Shown piece after piece: positions 7,258 through 13,945 of a DNA stretch of 20,435 bases. The notes beneath the pieces were generated by a model that saw only the letters and a list, made by a program, of their open reading frames with translations, was not told where the DNA came from and did not search any database. The stretch lies in the NCBI GenBank assembly GCA_030123645.1, contig JASJYE010000005.1, forward strand, positions 1 through 20,435. The letters are read 5' to 3'. Position 1 is the first letter of the stretch, and each line of letters begins with the position of its first letter. Source of the stretch: Candidatus Hydrogenedentota bacterium (GTDB lineage Bacteria; Hydrogenedentota; Hydrogenedentia; Hydrogenedentales; GCA-2746185). The position numbers and the translations under genes were made by a program.

Positions 7258-8952
7258 TCAACGGTCCGTCATCCTGAAGCGCGTGAACAGGATGATCGAC
7301 GCGGCGATCAATGTCGCGGCGACGGATGCCCACATGCCCATCGCGTAAAACCAATACTCGAGCCGGACTCCCTGCCCCCGGCCCGCATATCCGCCGAAAA
7401 GGCTAAGATTCGCGCTCCGTACGTACGAACCGACCGGCGAGAGCATATAAGCGAAGTCGTCGGATGCGCCCAGCGCCGCCGCGACATACCATAGACCGAT
7501 GAACACGACGACGCTCAGAGAATAGCCGAGGACAAGGGCGGCAGCGGTCCTACGGGTGAATATCGAGGCCGTCAGAGTCAAGCTCAACGAGACACTTACG
7601 CAAATGAGCAACGTCGCGTAGCCGACGCCCAACATCGTCCAATTGCGCGCGCCAAGGGCTATCAGGGGCAGGCACGACAGCACCGCTGCGGCCACTAGCG
7701 GGACCACGGACATGTACCCGGCAAAGAGCTTTCCCAAGATCATCTCACGCGGCCTTAGCAGCGTCATCCGGAGCATGTCAACATTGCGAAGCTCATACTC
7801 CTTCGTAAAGACATTCGCCATGAGCGCGGGGGCAATGATGATGGTCAGGACGATCTGTATCAGCATCCAGCGTCCCATTGTGTCGAAGGAACGCGCATCG
7901 ATCGAGGCGACCGCCCCTGAAAAAAAGTACACGACGAAAGAGCAGTAAAATACCCGGATGAGCGTGGTGCCGCGGTTGAGCAATCCCCAGCGCATCTCAC
8001 GCACCAACATCGCGTTGCGGCCGTCCTCGATGGGTTTTTTCCTGCGCAAAGGATCGATAATGTAAAACGGCCAAGTAAGCTTGCGCTGCGCCAATATCGA
8101 CCGGTTGTCAATGGGCTTCGAGTCCTCGACCTTCATAGGCCGTTGAGGCCGGCGGATAAAATACAAGGCAACTCCGAGGCAGCTCAATGCAAAGACCGCC
8201 TGGTAGCAAAGGCTCAATAGAATCTGTGTGCCGCTTAGGCCCTTCGTACCGATGGACGTGCCCACGAGAGTGATCATCGTCACCACGGGCGACACGACGG
8301 TAGCCAAGTACTCCACGGACCCGAACACGGCACGGACACTCACGAAAAAAGGGGCGATTGCGCTTGCCAAATAGACCAGGATCAACGGGCCGATCATAAG
8401 CATGATAACTAATACATAGCTGGCGCCCATCGCAAATAGCGTACGGTTGAACATGGCGGAACTCAGCACGCCCGCCGCCGCGCAGGCAATTGTCGTGGCG
8501 ACGATAATGGCAAGGGCCTGGCCCATCTGGACGGGATCGACGCCAATCAGGAAGAAGGCCACGCTCAGCACCGGGGCGAGCCCCACGAGGATCAATAGGA
8601 ACAATCCCACCGCGTTGAGCATTTTGGCGAACAGGATACCCGAGGGGCGGATCAGAGTCATGCGTAGCAAATCATAAGTGGCGCGCTCACGCTCGACCAC
8701 GATGGCACTTGCCGAGAACGCCGGCACAAAGAGCGTACAGGCGCCGAACAGGAGAATGATGAAAGTCTGCATCATGAAACGAGACAACATACTCGCCATC
8801 CAGAAGCTCCCGTCCGACTCCGGCCAATTCAGCCACGCGTAGAGGACTCCCGCGCACACAAACAGCACCAGCAGCAGAAACGCGCGCACGCCGCGCAGCG
8901 TCGAAAGCAGCTCGCGCTTGACGAGTGACAACGCCGGGAAATAAACGCGCAA
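7258..8952 (-). CDS. ABC-2 type permease, internally duplicated (first of a paralogous pair)
   Basis: A 564-aa membrane protein built from two related halves. Matching motifs are ERERATYDLLRMTLIRPSGI (about 87-106) and KEYELRNVDMLRMTLLRP (about 384-401), each followed by a GK/AK-containing helix; several hydrophobic segments flank each one. The TTG start at 8952 directly abuts the stop of the ATPase gene (8953), with a G-run (GGGGGG) about seven bases upstream as ribosome binding site; no later ATG would keep the conserved first helix. With the ATPase and the paralogue at 5312-7048 it forms an ABC-2 exporter or flippase-like system. Such systems move polymers, lipids, ions or drugs, or serve gliding/envelope functions; nothing here identifies the cargo. 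Confidence 0.88.
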   Translation of the reverse strand: MRVYFPALSLVKRELLSTLRGVRAFLLLVLFVCAGVLYAWLNWPESDGSFWMASMLSRFMMQTFIILLFGACTLFVPAFSASAIVVERERATYDLLRMTLIRPSGILFAKMLNAVGLFLLILVGLAPVLSVAFFLIGVDPVQMGQALAIIVATTIACAAAGVLSSAMFNRTLFAMGASYVLVIMLMIGPLILVYLASAIAPFFVSVRAVFGSVEYLATVVSPVVTMITLVGTSIGTKGLSGTQILLSLCYQAVFALSCLGVALYFIRRPQRPMKVEDSKPIDNRSILAQRKLTWPFYIIDPLRRKKPIEDGRNAMLVREMRWGLLNRGTTLIRVFYCSFVVYFFSGAVASIDARSFDTMGRWMLIQIVLTIIIAPALMANVFTKEYELRNVDMLRMTLLRPREMILGKLFAGYMSVVPLVAAAVLSCLPLIALGARNWTMLGVGYATLLICVSVSLSLTLTASIFTRRTAAALVLGYSLSVVVFIGLWYVAAALGASDDFAYMLSPVGSYVRSANLSLFGGYAGRGQGVRLEYWFYAMGMWASVAATLIAASIILFTRFRMTDR

Positions 8953-9882
8953 CTAAATGCCCCCCTTCGTGACGCTCAGGAAGACGTCCTCGAGCGTACC
9001 TTTGTCCTGCTCGAAGAACAAAAGCTTGACGCCTCGATCGAGCAAGCGCCCATGGAGCCCGGCCAACTCGGCACGGCCCAAGCGCGACTGCATTTGGAAT
9101 ACGTCGCCCGCGCGTTCCAGGTCGGATATGCCCGGGGCGTCCTTAAGGACGGATTCCGCGAGATCGGCCCCTTCGAAGACTTCGATGCGCAGTTCCTGCA
9201 CTTCCCGCACGCGTTCCATGATCTCGCCAACCCCGCCCGCCGCAAGCAACTCGCCATGCTCGATAATGCCGATTTTATTGCACATATCACCGAGCTCTGA
9301 GAGGATATGCGAGGAGATGAGAATGGTTTTGCCCATCGAGCACAGGGTCTTGAGCAGTTCCTTCATCTCGATGCGCGCCCGTGGGTCAAGTCCGCTGGCA
9401 GGTTCATCGAGCAACAACACTTTGGGGTCGTGAATGAGCGTTTTCGCGAGACAGCACCGCTGCTTCATCCCGCGCGAGAAAGCGCTCACGAAATCGTCCG
9501 CCTTCGAGCTCAGGTCCGTGAGCTGCAGCACGTCGTCGATAATCGACGCGCGCTTGCGTTGCGGTATCTTGTATGCCGCGCCAAAAAAATCGAGATATTC
9601 CCGAAGCCGCATCCCGTCGTACACGCCAAACTCGTCCGGCATGAAGCCAAGTATTTTCTTGACCTCGTACGGTTCCTTGGCGACGTCATGGCCGTCGATG
9701 GTCGCGTGGCCCGATGTCGCTTCGAGCAAGGTCGCCAAAATGCGGATCGTCGTCGTCTTGCCCGCGCCGTTCGGCCCGATGAACCCGAAGATGTCCCCCT
9801 GCTCAATCTCGAGATCCAAGTCCTTGAGCGCAACGAACTTGCCATAGTGCTTCGTCAGTTTTATCGCTTCGATCATTGCCAT
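8953..9882 (-). CDS. ABC-2 transporter ATP-binding protein (GldA/NatA/CcmA-like)
   Basis: A 309-aa ATPase. Motifs seen: Walker A GPNGAGKTT (36-44), the stretch GFMPDEFGVYDGMRLREYLD typical of NatA/GldA proteins, signature FSRGMKQR (135-142), Walker B VLLLDEP (155-161) and the switch His in ISSHILSE. The signature has Ser-Arg-Gly where Ser-Gly-Gly is usual, a known variation. A C-terminal region of about 80 residues ends GTLEDVFLSVTKGG, the usual end of this family. The ATG at 9882 is ten bases after GGAG; an ATG at 9876 that overlaps the preceding stop (ATGA) and a TTG at 9891 are alternatives. It is coupled to the upstream membrane protein gene and abuts the first permease gene. Confidence 0.92.
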   Translation of the reverse strand: MAMIEAIKLTKHYGKFVALKDLDLEIEQGDIFGFIGPNGAGKTTTIRILATLLEATSGHATIDGHDVAKEPYEVKKILGFMPDEFGVYDGMRLREYLDFFGAAYKIPQRKRASIIDDVLQLTDLSSKADDFVSAFSRGMKQRCCLAKTLIHDPKVLLLDEPASGLDPRARIEMKELLKTLCSMGKTILISSHILSELGDMCNKIGIIEHGELLAAGGVGEIMERVREVQELRIEVFEGADLAESVLKDAPGISDLERAGDVFQMQSRLGRAELAGLHGRLLDRGVKLLFFEQDKGTLEDVFLSVTKGGI

Positions 9883-12443
9883 AAGGGCCAATCTCCAGAG
9901 TTGTCCTCGGCCTCCGCGGCCGCTTCTTCGTCCAATATGAATGCCGCCGACGCAACATAAATCCCAGTTGTCGGGACGAAGGCCAATGACCCGCGCCCAC
10001 GGGCCGGCCGTTCCTCCCCAGCGTCCGCGGATTCGCCGGCAGCCTCCGCACAGACGACATTAAAACTCAGAATCCGTGGCAGATCGCTATCCAGGAAACG
10101 CCCCCAGTCCGAGATACGGTAGACGGTCTGCCTAAGCGCTCCACTTGAGGTCATCTGTTCTCCCACGTCGACCGCCTCCCCTTCCAACGCGTGCGAAGAC
10201 TCGTCCTTCGCAGCGAGGTACACTTCGAAACCATCCTCAGCCGCCGTCCAATAAAGATTCACGACGATCTCGCCGGGGGATTCAAACAAGCCGTCCGGCA
10301 CCCGCACGAAAAGCTCGCCGGGAGTTCTTGCCGACGTCGAGGACGTGAATACATGAATCGCGAGACCTTCGGGACGGCTCCACCGCGGCCGCATCATCGT
10401 GACACTAAGCGACAGCGGCGTACGCAGCGCAATGTCCCGCTCGATCAGGTCGACCTCCGCCACCACCAGAGTTTCGGAAAACTGCGTCGTGACCTCCTGC
10501 TCGGGAATCAGCGGGTCCACGTGGTAGTCCTGGGCCCATCCCACGACATAGGCCGGGTGGTCCAGGCCGATCTGCATGTCTTCGTCGGTGAACAGCGCTA
10601 TCCGGGTGAAGCGGCGCACCTGGTTCAAATCGATCTGTCCCCTAAAGGCGATGTTTGTCAGCTCGTATGGTTGAAGTATGTGCGCTTGCCGGGCCCTAGA
10701 CAGCTCCCGCACGTCCATCGCAATGGACCATCCCGAGTCAGTAGTATGAAGGGGCAGGAAAGCACCGTTGTAAAGGAGCATCGGCTCCTCCAATGTCAGT
10801 CCTGTCCGGTTTGTCAAAGTACCGTGGATGCCGTCGCTGTCAGCCGTGATAGTGCCTTCAATCTGGCCCTGGACCGGAAGCTCGCCCTCAACATGCATGA
10901 GACGCAATTCGCTCGCCCCGACTTGAAAGTTGTCAATCCTGCCCGGCGCGTCTTGGGTGAAGTGAAACGGCCGCGACCGCGCCATGCCCTGCGAGAAACC
11001 CCGCCCCATGTTCATGGCGTTCAAGTTGAAGGACGCGGCGTCGCGCACCAGGAAACCGTCCCGGCTCAACAGGGCCGAGTAGCTGCGCGTACGTGCAGTG
11101 AGAATGCCGATCAGCCCGTGATAGTCCACGGTGTCGCGCCCGGCGCGAAGGTGCAGAACCTCCAAGCGCTGCAACTCGGCCGACTGGGCCCAGCCCGAGC
11201 GTCCATAGGCCATGGCGTAGGCGGTAAATCCCACCGAGAAAACAATCAAACACACCCAGGCCATCTCGCGTCGCTTGAATTTATTCCAGAACAGCCAGTT
11301 GCCCACGATGCCCACGCCCAGATACAGCAGCAGGTAGGTCATCACTGCGGACAGCGGCCGAATCGTGACGCCGGAGAGGCTCGGAAGCGCCTCCGAGGCC
11401 GTCCTGCTCAGCGCGTCGACATTGAGCGGCTGTACACTATCGCGTGAGCGGACCATCTCGCGCCAGAGCGCCCGGTAGCCGGGCGTGTCTTGCAGCACGT
11501 GGCTTTCCGCGTCCACGGCGAGGGTATAAACCTTGCCGCGCCCCACGTGGTGCAGCGTCGCGAGCACTTTCTCTCCCCCAAGAGATCTAAGATCTCTGGC
11601 GCGGGGTTGCAGATCCGCCACGATACATTGGCGCACCGCACGGGCGCCTTCCTGCAAGTCTTGCGGCAGCGTTGCACGCGCCAACTCGAGCCCGTTCGAA
11701 TTCTCCGTCGCGCCGAGGCGCACCCCAAGCAATTCCTCCACCCAGGATGCCCGGTAAGCGGCCGTGTGTATCCCCGTACAAACGACCAGCGAACCGCCCC
11801 TCTCCACGTATTTCCGGATGAGCCTTCGGGCGCTTGTCGGGACACGATCAGGTGCGATATCCCCAAGAATAATCACGTCGAAGGCATCGTAGGCCTGCAC
11901 GATATTCGGAAGCCGGGCGAGCTGATTGGTGGCCAAGCCGTGTCGAAAGAAGCGGGTCGTAAGGCCCGGTATCTGGACGGCGTTGTAGAGAAAACTAAAG
12001 TTTACCGCATCGTTGTCCAGCACCATCCCGAGCAGGTCGTCACGCTCGATCGGCCGCGTCTGCACGTAGGTCGGAACATCTACAACTTGGCGTCCCCTCT
12101 CGAAAAGCATGGCCTCGACGCGGTAGGTCGTATCGAGGTAAGCGTTCACACGGTAAATCTTTTTCGAGTCGCGGGGGCAATCGATGGCCACACGGTAAAT
12201 CGGACTCTGCCGCCGGTTCGTCCCGTCGAAGGTCGATACTTCGAGCCAGCCTTCGAGATCGTCCTGCTCATTCACGATCAGGACTTCGACAGGCACCCAG
12301 CTCTTGTCACGGTAGGCCGAGTTGTAGCCGACGTCGATGCTCAGGAGAATCTCCTCCTCCCGGTCCTCGACCGCCTTCTGCGCAGACGCGGGTAGGTAAA
12401 GCCAGGCCGCCATCAATATCACAGCCACAAGCCGCTGCTGCAT
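9873..12443 (-). CDS. Large exported membrane protein, GATase-like, unknown function
   Basis: An 856-aa protein that I do not assign to a named family. The ATG at 12443 is chosen because AAGGAGG (12449-12455) lies five bases upstream and it opens a clear signal peptide (MQQRLVAVILMAAWLYLPASA). An extracytoplasmic region of about 340 residues follows, containing a Rossmann-like stretch (YDAFDVIILGDIAPDRVPTS, then YVERGGSLVVCTG) like the GATase-type domains seen in BatA/DUF4350-like proteins. Two transmembrane segments lie near the middle (AVMTYLLLYLGVGIVGNWLF and MAWVCLIVFSVGFTAYAMAY), with a soluble C-terminal half rich in beta-strand patterns. It ends with an acidic tail overlapping the ATPase start. 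Its place between BatA-like and ABC-2 genes suggests it works with them at the membrane. Confidence 0.82.
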   Translation of the reverse strand: MQQRLVAVILMAAWLYLPASAQKAVEDREEEILLSIDVGYNSAYRDKSWVPVEVLIVNEQDDLEGWLEVSTFDGTNRRQSPIYRVAIDCPRDSKKIYRVNAYLDTTYRVEAMLFERGRQVVDVPTYVQTRPIERDDLLGMVLDNDAVNFSFLYNAVQIPGLTTRFFRHGLATNQLARLPNIVQAYDAFDVIILGDIAPDRVPTSARRLIRKYVERGGSLVVCTGIHTAAYRASWVEELLGVRLGATENSNGLELARATLPQDLQEGARAVRQCIVADLQPRARDLRSLGGEKVLATLHHVGRGKVYTLAVDAESHVLQDTPGYRALWREMVRSRDSVQPLNVDALSRTASEALPSLSGVTIRPLSAVMTYLLLYLGVGIVGNWLFWNKFKRREMAWVCLIVFSVGFTAYAMAYGRSGWAQSAELQRLEVLHLRAGRDTVDYHGLIGILTARTRSYSALLSRDGFLVRDAASFNLNAMNMGRGFSQGMARSRPFHFTQDAPGRIDNFQVGASELRLMHVEGELPVQGQIEGTITADSDGIHGTLTNRTGLTLEEPMLLYNGAFLPLHTTDSGWSIAMDVRELSRARQAHILQPYELTNIAFRGQIDLNQVRRFTRIALFTDEDMQIGLDHPAYVVGWAQDYHVDPLIPEQEVTTQFSETLVVAEVDLIERDIALRTPLSLSVTMMRPRWSRPEGLAIHVFTSSTSARTPGELFVRVPDGLFESPGEIVVNLYWTAAEDGFEVYLAAKDESSHALEGEAVDVGEQMTSSGALRQTVYRISDWGRFLDSDLPRILSFNVVCAEAAGESADAGEERPARGRGSLAFVPTTGIYVASAAFILDEEAAAEAEDNSGDWPLWQ
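9999..10016 (+). repeat. Possible degenerate copy of the 19-bp repeat
   Basis: ACGGGCCGGCCGTTCCTC resembles ACGAGGCCGGACGTTCCGG with one base missing and three substitutions. It encodes part of EERPARGRG in a low-complexity linker near the C-terminus of the large membrane protein. The match is weak and could be chance in GC-rich coding DNA. Confidence 0.25.
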
Positions 12444-12454
12444 TCTTGCCTCCT

Positions 12455-13468
12455 TCATAGCCAGGCCCGACGGCTGTAAATCCACCATTCCAACATCAAG
12501 ATTGCGACCGCGGCCCAGATCAGCCAATGCCACAATTCGCGCGTCTGCTTGACCGCGCCCCGCTCGGCCACGATTGACCCGCGGCCAAAGCGAATCGAAT
12601 CCGTGGGCGTGATCGACGACTCACCGCGATCGAGCAGATTGACCGCGACTTTTTCGCTTTCATCCCCTCGTTCGATCGCATACACTCCCGCGCTTTCCGT
12701 TGCGCCGAAATATCTCGGGCGAATTGGATCCAGAGGGGTCTGCGTCGTCGTCCCGTCGGGCAGCGTCACGACGGCATGTTCTGCCTGGGGAGAGGGCATC
12801 AGGGTCAGCGGCTTTCCAGTCGGTACCGACAACCCGCCGCCCAGAGAGGCCCGCGGCGCCCACGATACGACGTTCTGAATGAAGAGCGGAAACGACAGGC
12901 GCAAAGGCCAATCCGATTTGGCCAGGTCGAAGGCCACGACGAGGATCTGCTGTCCGCCCCGCGACACATCGGCGATCAGCGGGCCTCCGCGCGTAGAAAT
13001 GAGCGTCCTGCTTCCGCTCGGGACTTCGAGCCGGTGGGCCGATACCACACGGACGTTACTGGGGTTCAGAAAGCGCATGGCGGGGTGATCGTTGTCCGTC
13101 GAGAGGACCGGCGGGTTTTCTATCGTCCCCGACGAACGAATGCCGGGAATCGGCGGCAAGGCATCGAAGAAGAGCAGCGATCCTGCAGGAAGCGCGTCGG
13201 GCGCAAAGCCACTGAAGATGGTCAAATCAAAGTCGTTGTTAGCGAGATAATCCGCGGGCGCAACGGCGCTGAGTTCGACTCGGGGCTCGAGTCCCAGCGC
13301 GCGCTTAAGATAATAAATGCTCGTCGAATCCGCATCCCCAACCAGCAGGACCCGCACGCGAACCCGAGGACGCAGTGCCAACCACGCCCGATTATCAACG
13401 TCGAGGTCGTCTTCATGGTCGAGTTCGACGCGTAAAATGCCGTCGCCGAAGTCCCCGTGCTCGAACAC
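12455..13468 (-). pseudogene. BatA-like protein, 5'-truncated C-terminal fragment
   Basis: The frame encodes the C-terminal part of a BatA-type membrane protein: DGILRVELDHEDDLDVDNRAW, then RVLLVGDADSTSIYYLKRAL and a GATase-like fold (FDLTIFSGFAPDALPAG), ending with one transmembrane helix (HWLIWAAVAILMLEWWIYS). BatA-type proteins normally start with two membrane helices and a VWA-like region; these are absent. In frame, homology-like sequence continues upstream of the GTG at 13468 to about 13490 (EDREVVFEHG) and then meets truncated moxR in a different frame. No good ribosome binding site serves the GTG, so it may be expressed poorly or not at all. The stop TGA at 12455-12457 overlaps the Shine-Dalgarno sequence of the next gene, so the operon downstream is intact. 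Confidence 0.75.
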
Positions 13469-13779
13469 GACCTCGCGGTCTTCGCCCGCCGGCCCTCGTC
13501 GTCCTCTACCAGCATGTTCGTGCCGATGATGTCCGCCGGCATCAGGTCGGGCGTGAACTGGATGCGCGAGAAAGACGAGCCCAGCGCTTCACTGAGCGTA
13601 CGCACCAGCATCGTCTTACCCAGGCCCGGCACGCCTTCGAGCAGGCAATGCCCATTAGCAAACAGGCACGTCAGCACGCCGTCGATGACCGGCTCGCAAC
13701 CGACAATCACCTTCGCCACCTCCGCGTGAAGGCGATCGAAATCATTCCGAAACTCCTCGGCCCGCTGTTCTACGTCCAT
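13222..13779 (-). pseudogene. MoxR-family AAA+ ATPase, truncated after about 98 codons
   Basis: MoxR ATPases are AAA+ chaperone-like proteins that act with VWA-domain proteins. The first 98 residues are normal: VAKVIVGCEPVIDGVL, Walker A GVPGLGKT (49-56), and RIQFTPDLMPADIIGTNML to VEDDEGRR. After that the expected Walker B region (ADEINR...) and the remaining 200 or more residues are missing. From about 13486 the DNA encodes BatA sequence in another frame, so the last 87 codons of this 185-codon ORF are out-of-frame read-through. The ATG at 13779 has GAGGGA about eight bases upstream. Without Walker B, sensor and lid regions it cannot be an active ATPase. A genomic deletion and an assembly error are both possible. 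Confidence 0.85.
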
Positions 13780-13811
13780 AGCTATTCCCTCGTCTTCAAG
13801 CCGCTACCAAC

Positions 13812-13930
13812 TTTTTTTTGACAGGATTAACAGGATAGACAGAACTAAAAAGTTCTTATCTTGGCGTGCTTGGCGTCTTGGCGGTTCAAAAAATCATGTC
13901 TATTCTGTAAATCTTGTCTAAAAAAAGCCT
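13812..13930. repeat. Second poly-T/GACAGGAT inverted-repeat element
   Basis: The gap between the VWA gene and moxR holds a relative of the 7043-7266 element. It begins TTTTTTTTGACAGGATTAAC at 13812 and ends with a partly matching inverted copy (TTTTTTTAGACAAGATTTAC on the minus strand from about 13928). In between lie a perfect small hairpin, AGAACT-AAAA-AGTTCT (13841-13856), and the phrase CTTGGCGTGCTTGGCGTCTTGGCGG (in pieces across 13860-13885), a tandem CTTGGCG-type motif. Both parts are familiar as intergenic repeats in many environmental bacteria. No convincing target-site duplication was found. Confidence 0.7.
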
Positions 13931-13945
13931 TGCGCGCCACTAATT

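Larger units (their letters stand above)
7043..7266. mobile_element. About 200-bp AT-rich repeat element with 11-bp direct flanking repeats
   Basis: The gap between the two ABC-2 permease genes is far more AT-rich than its surroundings. Its ends are inverted copies: TTTTTTTGACAGGATTAACA near 7063-7082 on the plus strand and TTTTTTGGACAGGATGAACA from about 7240 on the minus strand. GCTCAACGGTC is present at both 7043-7053 and 7256-7266. One copy covers the TTG start of the downstream gene and the other the TGA stop of the upstream gene, as expected if an insertion duplicated an original TTGA overlap. No transposase is present, so it would be a MITE-like or REP-like non-autonomous element. The poly-T/GACAGGAT ends resemble intergenic repeats common in many environmental genomes. 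Confidence 0.7.

Noticed and set aside
10191..11447. 418-codon plus-strand frame opposite the large membrane protein
   Set aside because: It has no ribosome binding site or recognisable domain, and the minus-strand gene has a signal peptide, membrane helices and tight junctions with its neighbours.
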